From Tolypeutes matacus (lineage: Eukaryota; Chordata; Mammalia; Cingulata; Chlamyphoridae), in contig JAKSZT010054324.1 in NCBI GenBank assembly GCA_026826555.1, positions 1,839,143 to 1,903,142 of the forward strand: a DNA stretch of 64,000 bases, read 5' to 3'. Positions 49,301-60,280 of the stretch are shown here, in pieces. A model generated the notes under the pieces. The model searched no databases, was not told the origin of the DNA, and worked only from the letters and a program-made list of their open reading frames with translations. Within the stretch, counting starts at the first letter, position 1; each line of letters starts with the position of its first letter. A program made the position numbers and the translations under genes.

Positions 49301-50180
49301 ATTAGGGAAATGCAAATCAGAACCACAATGAGATGATATTGCACCCCACTAGAATGGCTGCTATTTAAAAAAGAAAATTGCAAGTGTTGGAAAGGATGTG
49401 GAGAAATAGGTACACTCATTTATTGCTGATGGCAATGTAAAATGGTGCACCACTGAGGAAGACAGTTAGGCAGTTCCTCAGAAAGCAAAGTATAGAATTA
49501 CCATAGGACCCAGTAATCCCTCTTCTGAGTATTTACCCCAAACAACTGAAAGCAGGGACTTGAGTAGACATTTGCATACCGATGTTCATAGCAGCATATT
49601 TCCTAATTGCCAAAAGATGGAAGCACCTAAGTGTCGAGCAGCTGATGAATGGATAGGTAAAATGTGGTACATACATTCAATGGATTATTATTCAGCTGTA
49701 AAGTGGAATGAATTTCTGATACATGCAACAACATGGATTAACCCTGAAGACATTATGCTGAGTGATATAAGCCAGACACAAAAGTACAAACATTGTATGA
49801 TCTCTCTGATATGTTAGAATAGGATCAGCAAACTCATAGAATTAGAATCTAGAATATAGGTTATCAGGGGCTGGGTTGGGTGTAGTAAATGGGGAGTTAA
49901 TGCTTGCTTAGTACAGAATTTCTGTTTAGGTTGATTGTAAAGTTTTGGATTGTGTTTATGGTTGCACAAAATCTTACATGTGAATATGGTTAAAGAGGGA
50001 AGTTTTAGGTCATACATATGTTACTAGAAAAAAATAATAAAGGATAAAATATTGGACTGTACAATACAGTCAGTGTATTTTAAACAATAGACTACAAGTA
50101 TAAAAACATTCTTTTGTGAATGATAACAAATGTACCACACTAATGCAAGGTGTTAATCATAGTATGGTGTATGGGAATCC
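46340..50180 (+). mobile_element. L1, 5'-truncated within the endonuclease, internally deleted
   Basis: This sense L1 starts inside the ORF2 endonuclease region ('cttctcaagtgcacatgga', followed by a frame with HMLGNKTSLSKSENIGIVQR). It runs through the reverse transcriptase region ('gctcaggccctgatggctt' at 47141, 'atgccaacatcattctcat' at 47265) and the C-terminal end at 49560-49817 (IHSMDYYSAVKWNEF, then a ...MLSDISQTQKYKH end). The 3' UTR fades near 50180. A solo LTR is inserted at 48186-48833. Relative to the 7-kb copy, roughly 0.6 kb of ORF2 is missing near 49145-49200. Many stops occur. Confidence 0.88.
48186..48833 (-). mobile_element. Solo LTR, family A, complete
   Basis: A 648-bp antisense LTR runs from TGTATTAGTCAGCC at the left to AACTGCTATA at the right, with a perfect 5-bp duplication CCATT (48181-48185 and 48834-48838). 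It interrupts the L1 ORF2 relic, which continues on both sides. The terminal base pair of the LTR start is mutated (TA for TG in sense). The polyadenylation-type signal, complement of AATAAATACCC, is at 48247-48257. It is noncoding. Confidence 0.9.
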
Positions 50181-50984
50181 ATATGAATATGGAACTTTGC
50201 ATTTGAATACGATAAGGAGCTGAGTATATAGATATAATCTAGAACATTTTTCTAGTCCCATATCTTTTTGGGCTTAGTTAACATAATATTGTTTCAGGAG
50301 AGCCATGTATGTGGTAATGTTGCATAAAAAGTTAAAAATTTAATTGGGTTCTAAGGGTTTTTAAACTCATTTTCACAGTAGTGTAGATAAGAAAACAAAA
50401 CAAAAGAAAATTAAATGTTACCCCATATCCAAAATTTTAGCTTATATATGGATTTACATTAAGAAATGAGTGGAATTATTATGTTGTATAAGCCCATATC
50501 TTTTTGCTTTCATGGAACCAAGAAACTCTCTATCCTTCTTGACTTCCTAAAAGTATGAAGTGAAAGTGTCAAATTGCTTTTAGGTTTAAATGAGTAATTA
50601 CTTGCCTACACAGATATTTGAATATGAGATTGAAATTCTTTAGTCTGACATCATTTAATATTTTGTTTTATTTCCCTACACCATGCCTTCTTACTTAAGG
50701 GCATAGTGATGGTTTCTGTGTGTGTGTTTCATATGCTACACGCTATTTTATCTTCTTCTTGCTCTTTGATTCTGCAAATATTTTAACCCTAAGACAATTT
50801 TAATGAGAGAGTTAACAAATTTATTTTTAGAATGATGAATGTGCACCTTCAGTTGTTTTCAACATTCTCTATCAGGCTTCAATGTGTTAACCAGTATAAG
50901 AAATAGTGAGCACAGAGTTCTAGTATGTAGAAAACACTATACTTAGGTAATTGTTCATATCACATCTTTTTAAATTTAAATTTT
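50181..50984. other. Unique AT-rich sequence
   Basis: Nothing recognisable; short TG-rich spot at 50720. Confidence 0.55.
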
Positions 50985-52060
50985 TTTAAAGTTTTTTTAA
51001 AAGATACTTAGATTACATAAATGTTACACACACAAAAAAAGGGATTCCCATATGCCCCACCTCCCACATGTCCCACAACCTCCCACGTAAACATCCTTCA
51101 TTAGAGTGGCACATTAATTGCAATTGATAAACACATCCTGGGGCTTTGCCATTAAGCATGGACCCTAGTTCACATTGTAGACCACACTCTCCCACACAGT
51201 TCTGCATGTTATATGATGATATAAAATGGCCTATATCTGTCGTTGCAATGTCACTCAGGACAATTCCCAAGTCCTAAAAAAGCCCCTGTATTACAACTGC
51301 TTTTCCCTCTCCTTGCACCCAGAACCTCCAGTGGCCACTGGCTTCACATCAGTTGCAATTTCTTCCATTGCTTGAATCACAACATGTCTATAGTAGAATA
51401 CAAGTTAGTCCACTCTAGTCCATAGCTCTTGCCCCCATCCTGAGGAGTCTGGGATGGTAATGTCCACTCCACCTCCAATTGAGAGGGGACATATATCCCA
51501 TGGGGAAGATGGATGGGATTATCCTGCCTGCAGCTGCAGACTATCTCCATTCCCTGGGACGGCCATTATCCATCATCATCATCTCCCCGCCAGTTGTCCT
51601 GGGTGAGTCCAATGAGCTGTAGAGTAGGAGTTTCTGCTCCACCAAGGTTCAAGACCCAGCTGGCACATGGGCAGCCCGAAGACTCAAGTCTCTGGACGTG
51701 CACCTTCAAACTCCAGCACCAAGTATAGGTTTGAATAGAAGGGACAAATGAGCCATGTGCAGGGAAGACATAGTTGAGTCCAACTCTGTCACTCTCAGGA
51801 GCATAAACTCCAAAGTAGGACCCACTGGCAAAGTACCAAATTCTGGAGCTATCTTCCCTAACCTGGGTGTCTCCAGAGCCCTCAAGAGCCTCACTATTTG
51901 GGGGTGATATCCACTTGGGAATTCTATGAGATCCTACTGAGATGTGCATAAGCGTTACCTCTGGGATGACCTCCGGCTCATTTTGAAGTCCCTTAGCCAT
52001 ATCAACTCATTTGTTTTTTTTTCCCCTTTTATTCAAGGTCTTTTTCTATTCGCATTGCCT
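50985..52060 (-). mobile_element. Family X copy 4 (5'-truncated)
   Basis: An antisense copy of about 1.08 kb. It has the shared terminus ('gatacttagattacataaa'), 'tcccacgtaaacatccttc', 'aatgtcactcaggacaatt' and 'cattccctgggacggccat', to a truncated end near 'attcaaggtctttttctat'. It contains a minus frame of 144 codons (51566-52000), part of which matches in frame the 135-codon stretch of copy 2 (shared LLRVTELDS and SLLFKPI). Confidence 0.82.
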
Positions 52061-52299
52061 TATTGTAATTATTTATTTGCAAGTCTGTCTGCACATTTCA
52101 CAATCTACAATTGTGAGCATTTCTTTAAAAAAAACTTTTATATTTAGTTTCTTTTCATGGTAAATCTTATCTGCTCACTGGCATTTTTTGAGTTTTAAAT
52201 TATTTTTTGAGTAGTATTCCTTTAAAAAACTTTTATCTCTGTGAAGATGCTGAGGTTATATGCAATTTGTTCTTAATTTTTTTCTAATATTAATAGGTC

Positions 52300-52440
52300 T
52301 TAAAAACCAATAAATGTACCATACTCATGTAAGGTATTATAAATAGGGGAAAATGTGAGGTGGGATAATGGGAATCCCCTATATTTTCAATGTGACTTTT
52401 CTGTAACTTAAAGCTTATTTGAAAATAAATTGAAAAAAAA
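52300..52440 (+). mobile_element. Family X copy 5 (3' terminus only)
   Basis: A sense 3' end of about 140 bp: 'caataaatgtaccatactc', 'gggaatcccctatattttc', 'gtgacttttctgtaactta', then 'aaaataaattg' and an A-run of 12. It shows the family ends in a poly(A)-like tail. Confidence 0.75.
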
Positions 52441-52527
52441 AAAAGACACTAGGGGAACATAGAGAAGAAATTGTAAACATACATAAAAGGTAACAGATCT
52501 TACGGTGATAAAAGGCACAATGCAAGA
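52441..52527 (+). repeat. L1 ORF1 fragment wedged between two X copies
   Basis: The 87 bp match L1 ORF1 at about 5503-5585: 'agacactaggggaacatag', 'ggtaacagatcttacggtg', 'gataaaaggcacaatgcaa'. The fragment starts exactly at the end of the A-run of copy 5 and stops at a T-run. Confidence 0.72.
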
Positions 52528-54190
52528 ATTTTTTTTTTTTTTTTGGCTTTGTTTTTGGGGAGGTTTTGGATTACAGAAAAGTTACAACCATGGCAGGGGA
52601 GGGTCTTTGATGCAGGGTGTCAGTGGTGGGGGGATTTGTGAGGAAGGATGCATCTGGGGCTTGCCTTTATGGAATATGAATGTGTTCATGTGGTCATGGG
52701 GTGTTATCTCAGTGAGTGGAGACCCACACAATAACCAACAAAATTAATTCCCATCCTGAGGAGTCCTGCTACATTCTCTAATACAGTGGCAAGAAGCTAT
52801 TCAGTACATAGGCAGGCCTAGCCAAAGAGGGAAGACCAATATGCCAAGCCCTTTATATTAATGCTTGTACTTTTGAACCTTATTCTTGAAAAATTGAAAC
52901 TTAGCCTAGTAATGTCTATTGCCTAAGAGTTACCTCCTGAAAACCTCCTTATTTCTCAAATGTGGCCTCTCTCTAAGCCAAACTCATCAAATAAACTCTA
53001 CCTCCCCGCCCCCTGGCATGGGACATAACTCCTGAATGGGCCTCCCTAGCACTGAGTGATTATTACCAAGCACCAATTAGCTGTGCATTTGGAAAAAGAC
53101 CTTGACCAAACAGGGGGAATATTAAATACAAATGAATTTTTATGGCTAAGAGATTTCAAAGTGAGTTGGGAGGTCATTCCAGAGGTTATGCTTATACACA
53201 TCTCAGGAGGATCTCATTGACTGCTACAGTAAACAATGCCTCAAGCAGGGGCACTCCCGAGGGCTCTAGAAACATCTAGACACTATAAGCAGGGAAGACA
53301 ATCTCAGGAATCAGCACCCTGTCAGTGGGCCTTACCTTGAAATATATGTTAACCTATCTTCCCAAAGTAACAGAGTTAGCCTCATTTATAATTTCCCTAC
53401 ACGTGGTTCTTCTGTCCCTTTTATTTGAACCTATAATTAGCACTATACCCATTAAATATATGTCCTAGAGACTTAAATCTTCTGGTTGTTCATTTACCGG
53501 TTGAACCCTAAATCTCAGCAGAGTTGTGGCCAACACTTACTCTCTAGTTCATCGGACTTGCCCAGGAAAACAGCCAAACAATGATGATGGACAATGCCCA
53601 CCCCCCAAAACAGAGAGAGTATTTACAACTGAAAGCAAGACAGTTCCATCCATGTGCCCCATGGGATCTAAGCCCCCTCTCAATTGGAAGCAGATTGGGT
53701 ATCATCATCCCAAAGTCCTCAAGATTGAAAAATGAACAAACATAAGAGGGAAATGCAACTATGGAACAAAGTATACTTATTATTTTAGTACTGGAATAAA
53801 TTGTACCATTGATATCAAGAATAGTGGTCACCAGATGTTCTCAAGGGTGGAAGATGGAAAAAATAGGTTTAACATGGCTCATTTTTGGGACACTGGAATT
53901 GTTCTGCATGATATTGCATTGATGGATACAGGCCATTATACATTTTGTCAAAACCTATACAATTATACAGTGTAACATGTAAAACAGTGTAAACTCTAGA
54001 CCATGGTTAGTAGCAATGCTGCAATATTTGTTCATCAGTTGTAACAAATGTAACACACCACTGAAAGGTTTTATTAATAGGGGAAAGTGTGAGAGGGGGA
54101 GGGAGTGGGGTACATGAGTATCCCCTATATTTTCAATGTAACTATTATGTATTCTAAAACTTCTTTAAAAATAACTAAGTAAAAAAGAAT
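52528..54190 (+). mobile_element. Family X copy 6 (longest sense copy)
   Basis: This sense copy is about 1.65 kb. It contains the body block 'gcctctctctaagccaaac' (52970), 'ggcatgggacataactcct' (53015), 'tgggaggtcattccagagg' (53169), the coding-like zone with MGSKPPLNWKQIGYHHPK (within 53526-53735), the L1-3'UTR-like zone ('gttgtaacaaatgtaacac' at 54038), and the family terminus near 54170. Its left end starts with a T-run and a stretch (52560-52585) that is the inverted form of the family 3' terminus. Confidence 0.8.
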
Positions 54191-55709
54191 ATATAAGCAA
54201 TATGTCTTGGACCAGAAAAAAAATTACCAATGAGTTGAATAAATCTAAACATATTGCTTTGCCTCTATAAATTTTTATTATATTTTTATTTTCCTGTATT
54301 TTTCATTTATTTTATCTTTCTTTTGTTCCAGAGTTAATGAAATATTCGAGGAAGTGATAATACATATTTGGATTTATGGTACATTGATTCTTTAGTTTGT
54401 TGAAGGAGTGAACATGCCCAATTCATTCATGGGTAATAATTTATGAGGTGTTAGAAAATATGGCTGATTTTCCTGTTATATTATAGTAGAAGAATCATAT
54501 GAAATTGATATTCACAGATAGATATAAACAGGCTAGCCTTTTATAGAGTGTTCTATTAGTAATGAAATGTTACTTTCCAAAGACACAAATAACATTTTCA
54601 TGTACTTCAGTCTTGTAAGTTATCAGAAGAAAATTAATGGCTTGTAAATAATGCTAGAAATTGATATTATTGATACTCCATCTGTATGCATAAATGAGAT
54701 GTAATCTTGTACCAAAGTATTTATCTACTGTTTCTTATCTAGGAATAGGTAAGAAACTCAGTTTTATATGAAAACAATTTGTTTTATCTGCTTTTCTTGC
54801 CTAAAGTCAACAGTTGATTGACTGCTGTAATATGAATTTAGAGGTAATTAAAATCACCGTCTTATTGAAGTATTCTATTATAACCTGTCACTTCTTAGTG
54901 ATGCACATGAAACCCAAATATTTTTCAGTTTCTCAGTGTATTGTGAAAAGTCTAATGTATTTTTTATTTTTTCCTCTCTCTTTCAAATTCTCCATGGACT
55001 TAGAGCTAAGTCTTAAGGGTTGTGTTGTTGTGCTGTAATTAGCGTGTCATAGTGAGGAGTACATACTGACATTTTGTTGTAATTTCTTCATTTTATGCTA
55101 TATTCCTTCAGTTTATATTTATTAAAATCAATCTATAGTAGTATTAGATGAGGAGAAGACAAAGCTTTAATGTTGAGAGCTCTTTTAGAATTCCCTGAGT
55201 AATTTTTTGTTGCTGTCACTTCTTGTGACATTCTTGGAATGGTCTGGTAGGAAAGCTTCAAGATTCTTAGTTTATATTCACAGTTGCTTTTGCTTCCTTC
55301 CTTCTGCCTTGTCCCCTTAATGAGTGAGTGTTTTTCTTTTCTTTTCTTTTTTTTAATACAGAGATATGAATATTTCTATGCTTTCAATTTCCTTGAGATG
55401 AGTAAGCTATTTACTCTGGAATAAACTTTTTTTTTTTTTAAGGAAAAGTAAAACAGCTGCAGTTTTATTTGACATTAACTTATACATTGCATTGATTGCC
55501 TCAGAGTTTTAAAAGTATAATTTTATAAAAGTTAATTATCTACTAATTATTACTCTGGGTGTTAGTCTATTTTTCACAGTGGATACTTCTATTAAAATAA
55601 TAATCATTAATGTATATTAAAGAGAGGTTTAATTTTCATTTTGTGGTTTTGTTGTTTTTTTTTTTTTTTCCTTTTTCCTTTTCAGGTTAATATAAAAATA
55701 ATCTCAGTC
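54191..55709. other. Unique AT-rich sequence
   Basis: No gene or nameable repeat was seen. T-rich tracts lie at 55335-55355, 55427-55439 and 55656-55670. Confidence 0.55.
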
Positions 55710-55809
55710 TTGGAGAACAGATGTAACTTAGTGGTTGAGTTCCTGCTTCCCATGTATGAGGTCTTGGGTTCAATCCCTGGTACCTCCTAAAAATATATAT
55801 AGTAATAAT
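55710..55809 (+). mobile_element. Monomeric tRNA-Ala-like SINE
   Basis: A 100-bp SINE with a perfect 13-bp target duplication, AATAATCTCAGTC (55697-55709 and 55810-55822). The head resembles tRNA-Ala. The A-box region is 'tgtaacttagtggttgag' (55722-55739), an exact B box GGTTCAATCCC lies at 55767-55777, and the head ends GGTACCTCC as in the tRNA acceptor stem. An A/T-rich tail follows. It is a fossil copy and not a tRNA gene, because the 5' acceptor strand does not pair and the body runs into the tail. Confidence 0.92.
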
Positions 55810-55822
55810 AATAATCTCAGTC

Positions 55823-56699
55823 CTCTAAAAGAAAATAATGAAAAATATCTAGGTCATTTATTTATTTTTGCTAAACTTTAATTCATGGAGGCATTATCAT
55901 CAATATTACATAGGAGAAAAACAGTAAAACAGTGTTAATTTTAGAAAGGCTAGAAAAATAGAGCCTATCCTTCATCTATGCAAGTGATGAATGCACCAAC
56001 TTTTAAAAAAATTTTTTCCCACTGTTACACAAAATGAATATATGTTCTTAGGATTTTAAATTTATGAAAGGAAAATATCTTCATATTCCTAACACCAAGG
56101 AATATGAATACAATAATCTGTGTCAGGGTTGTGCACAAAGTGATGTGAGCAGCTTAAAGGCATTATTTCTTCATTCTTTGGGAAATTCAGAATCAGCACA
56201 TTGATTATCAATTTTCTTCATAAAGAAATAATAACAACAATAATAATAGAAGACTCTATATGCAAGGTCCTATGGTAAATGCTTTCTGTGTATTGTTTTG
56301 TCTAATCTCCAAAGGCTAAGGCATTATTACTGGTGTGCTATTACAGCTCAGGCATTAGGTTTGGAGGATTGATGTCACTGGGCTAAGAAGAAACTGAGTG
56401 GGGTGCATAAGTCATCAATAAGACTCTAGAAACTGAGCTGTTAAGTCTGAATATGTGGATTTTTGTAGTAGACACAATTTGTAGAGGACAATTTTGACAC
56501 GACTTTCTCCCTGTCTCCCTTGGCATTTCTGACACCCCTCTCCCTTTTCTTTTCCTTAGTAATAAATATTTACTCTTAGTGATATTGTCACTGCATCTTT
56601 TGTTTCTAATCTAAGGTTGGGAGCAGATGAATCTGTGGTAAATGGATTCCACAGCACAAAATTTATGTACGTTTTTTTTCTTGTAAAATATTTACTAAT
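55823..56699. other. Unique AT-rich sequence with a weak MIR
   Basis: No gene was recognised. A weak antisense MIR-like block lies at 56245-56340 ('gcaaggtcctatggtaaat' and 'ttgtctaatctccaaagg'). A polypyrimidine spot lies at 56505-56560. Confidence 0.5.
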
Positions 56700-57139
56700 T
56701 GTATTAGTCAGCCAAAGGGGCGCTGATGCAAAGTATCAGAAATCTGTTGGCTTTTATAAAGGGTATTTAGTTGGGGTAGAAGCTTACAGTTACCAGACCA
56801 TAGAGCATAAGTTACTTCCCTCACCAAAGTCTGTTGCCATGTTTTGGAGCAAGATGGCTACCAAAGTCTCTCTTCCCAGGACTTGTTTCTCTCTGAACTC
56901 AGCTGCTCTGTTACTCAGTATGCTTACTTCCTAGGCTCCAGCTCAAAACTCCAACTCTTTTCCCTGTTGCATGGTTTTCTGAGTCCTTGCCCACCATAGG
57001 GGTGGGAACTCAATGTCATACTGATGTGGCCCAATCAAAGCTCTAAACATAATTTAATAATGCCCAGAGGAACAGAGCAGTTTACAAACATAATCCAATA
57101 TTTACTTTTGGAATTCATTAAATATACCAAACTGCTACA
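56700..57139 (-). mobile_element. Solo LTR, family A, internally deleted
   Basis: A 440-bp antisense LTR runs from TGTATTAGTCAGCC to AACTGCTACA with a perfect 5-bp duplication CTAAT (56695-56699 and 57140-57144). It is about 210 bp shorter than the copy at 48186, because the purine-rich middle (sense) is partly missing. The TG...CA ends are intact. It is noncoding. Confidence 0.9.
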
Positions 57140-57144
57140 CTAAT

Positions 57145-58389
57145 AATTTAGTAACTTGGGTTCTTTAATAACGTTTTAAAAGAATTCTCCACTGGCATAT
57201 AGTAATCTGAATTTATTTCATGGCATCCTGTCTTTAGAACTTCATTTTTTATAGACACATGCTGTTGCTCTTAAAGTTTCCTTTTCAGTGTTTTGAGCCA
57301 AAGTGAGAGCTTAAGAGCAGTCTCCAGAAGGTGATTTTTAGTTATTTCTAAAAATACCATTAACAAAAATTTAATACAAAAAAAATTAAAAGTCTTAGGC
57401 TGCTTAATTCATATCAGAGTGACTTGCTTTTCATGGACTCTGGATAATCCCATTAGCATCAATCAATAGAAACGTGTGTGTCTGTTTTAGTGGAGGCTAT
57501 TTCTACTTGGGTACCATGGGGTGAAGTTCAAGTATGTGACAGATATTCTGTACCTTGATTTTTTTTTTTTAATCAGTTTTCCAAGTTTCTAAAAGTATGG
57601 AAGTTACATGTGCATTGGCCTATATTATTTCCCATTCATAGTCATGGGCTATTTCATGATCCTTTGCATAAATAAAGGAACTTGAGGTACATGGAGAAAA
57701 GGCTGATTTCAGAGTTACCTATTTTAATTCAGGGCTTGTATTTCTTGAACTTCAAAACTGGAGTATTATATTTGAATTTTAAGGAGAAAATAATACCCTT
57801 GGATTTATTTGGTGGATTATTTAAATAATAATTTGAGGTATTCCTGGATGATGTAGATAAGCTTATATTTGAAATAATATATAGACAAAATAGATAATAT
57901 TTCTTTTTATTTCAAAGGTTACTGTCATTTTCAAGGGCATATAGTACTACTAATAAACGCTATAAACTTTTTTTTTCCAGACATATTAAATTCTGTTATA
58001 GACTCCTTGTTCACAGTTGAATGCTGCCAAAAGTATGGTCCTAGCAAAGAATGCAAACTGGATCATGAACATTGGAAATAAAAATGAAGAAATTGTTTGA
58101 ATAAATCATGTTAGCTTTAATTAAAGCTTTGCGAAGAATGAATTCTACTTACTAATATAAATGGCCTAGCTAAATGAGCAAGCAATTTTCTATTCTTAAT
58201 ACAAGTAAAAAATACATAAGAAATAAAGAATTTGAACAAATTGGATGGAAGATAAAATTAAATGAATGAAAGTATAATTATGAAATAAACAAAATTAGCA
58301 GTAACCTGTACAGGCACAAATGAAAACAGGGTCTTTTGCTGTGCTTTTTTTAGTGCTATGGAACTTGTGTTATTTATCCATTTCATTAT
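57145..58389. other. Unique AT-rich sequence
   Basis: Nothing recognisable; T-runs at 57560 and 57969. Confidence 0.55.
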
Positions 58390-58700
58390 ATTTTTAACAA
58401 TGCATATTTATTAAGCAACTACTAGTGTCAAACCTTCAGTAGTTACTAAGCATGCAAAGATGAAGAGGATATAGTATTTTCTTCTAGAGTAAAAAATAAA
58501 ATCTGTTGAATCCTTCTATACTATGTATTTGACATGCATCATCCAATTTTAGCTATACATTTTAGCTAAATGTATAGCTAAATAACCCATAAAGATACAG
58601 GTTAATATCTTTATTCCCACTTTTATACATTATGAAATAGAGACTCAGGATACCTGGAAATTGGTATTTTAATAACTAGCTCCAAGCCAACAAAAGACTC
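58390..58700 (-). repeat. L2/MIR-like fragments
   Basis: Decayed antisense patterns: 'catatttattaagcaacta' and 'gttactaagcatgcaaag' (L2-like), then 'gacatgcatcatccaattt' and 'attatgaaatagagactca' (MIR-like). A short palindrome lies within, at 58548-58582. Confidence 0.45.
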
Positions 58701-58974
58701 TTAACTCATTTCATATGTGAAAGCTTGATAAGGATATTGATGATGACTAATTATAATATATAGCATTCTTTCAGATTTTGTACCCTATCTTTAAGTGGTG
58801 TAGTTCTCATTATTGAATTTTTGGCAAAAACATGGAGCTTATTCCATTTGTTTATTGAAAGCTTCTAGATTTACGCTTCCTTTTTTCCCCCTTTGTTATA
58901 AACTTATATATGAATCAGGTTATGAATTTTCTTGGCCAAACATAGAACTTTGGAATAGACATAGTAGTCGACAT

Positions 58975-59930
58975 GACCACATGACCAAGATGGCAGGCAG
59001 AGTGAGATACCTCCAGATAGCTCCAGGTTCTGTTACACCACAGAAGTTTTAAACAACAACAAAAACAGGCAGAACCTTCTCTCTAAGCTCTGGAAAATAG
59101 ATAAATGGTAGCAATAACTGGAAGAGCACCAACTAAAAAAAAAAGCAATTTAAAAGTGGAAAGAAAACTTCATGGTAACTTTGCTGAGCCCTGCCCCACG
59201 CCCTCTCTGGTTTGGCTTGGTGCAGAGGCAGTACACCCTCCATCATGTGGTTCTCTGGTCCTGATTCTGGAGGGAGTAGAATAACCTTTATGCACATACT
59301 AGGGAGCACATATGTCTGTACCAGCCTGTCTGTGAAAGACTGAATTGGTACATTCATTATAGTTACACCATCTCAGAACAGATCCAGCATATGGAAGCAG
59401 CTCATGGGGCAGCTGTAAGAAAACAATCATATCTCATCTACCATGGGTAAAAGATCACCGGCTATAAGACATACAACATAGCACCTGGGACACAGAAGAA
59501 AGATTGTTTCCTAGGGGAAAAGAAACATTCAGATCCTAGTGAGTGGGGGAATTCCCCCATTCACTGGGAAGCTACATGCTTATGCTCAGTATAAGATGCA
59601 TACTCAGAAAAAATTGGGAAGACCCTGTTATTTAGTTTGATAGGTCAACTATATTCTGAAGGAGAGCACTCCACGAGCCAATCTGAAAAGACTAGGAAAG
59701 GCATTTTCCTTTCTTTATTATTATGTTGTTGTTAGCACCTGTCATTCAAGAAAATCTCAGTCATAACACTATCTGGACACTAGCTTAAGAAACATACTCC
59801 TCAGTAAATAAATTATAGAGATCACATTAAAATATTAAAATTTCCGTGTGCAAGAAAAGATTATAAGGCATGCAAAGAAACAGGAAATGATGGTGGCCAC
59901 AAAGAAAATATTTGAGAAATATACACAGAA
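58975..59930 (+). mobile_element. L1 5' UTR segment
   Basis: It starts 'atgaccacatgaccaagat' with the 'aagatggc' motif usual near an L1 5' end. It is homologous in reverse to 13100-13830 (shared 'ttctctggtcctgattctg', 'ttcaagaaaatctcagtca' and 'gcaaagaaacaggaaatga'). The copy ends near 59930 without reaching ORF1. Confidence 0.68.
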
Positions 59931-60280
59931 ATACCTGAGGAGTGGCAAGGGCTTCTACAAATCTGCTTCTGTGTTTTGTGAATTTCCACTGGAATTGGTT
60001 AGAAAGGACCCCAGACTGCTCAGTTACCAGAAGTGTTCTGGAGGTTAGCAAATGGAAAGTTCATAACCTCTGCCAGAAGGAACATAGCCAGGGCCAGCAC
60101 TCAAGAAAGGGGAAGACTTGCCTGGGGCCTAGAATTAAGAGGAATTTTGGAGTTACTTCCCAGATTCAAATATGAATTGGAGAATAGCAGTGAGTGGCCC
60201 CCAAATTACCTATTGTTGCTTAGAAGAAGTGATAAAATGAACAGGCAAATGGATGTTTCTGATTGAAACTGTGTAGGTAA
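59931..60280. other. Unidentified block with overlapping open frames
   Basis: The 350 bp have higher GC than the surroundings. Open + frames at 59848-60048, 59942-60175 and 60033-60266 cover it in all three phases. I recognise neither a repeat nor a protein in it. It follows directly on the L1 5' segment, so it may be a further part of that element, a transduced sequence, or a retropseudogene fragment. Confidence 0.4.

Noticed and set aside
51566..52000. A gene of 144 codons on the minus strand
   Set aside because: It lies wholly in family X copy 4 and ends in an aspartate run from a simple repeat (ATC/GAT-rich tract near 51572-51585).
55710..55809. A tRNA-Ala gene
   Set aside because: The B box and 3' acceptor-like end are good, but the 5' strand does not pair, a tail follows, and a 13-bp target duplication flanks it, so it is a SINE.
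56505..56560. Polypyrimidine tract as a splice acceptor with a following exon
   Set aside because: No open frame with coding character follows and no donor-like partner is seen; 56700 onward is a solo LTR.
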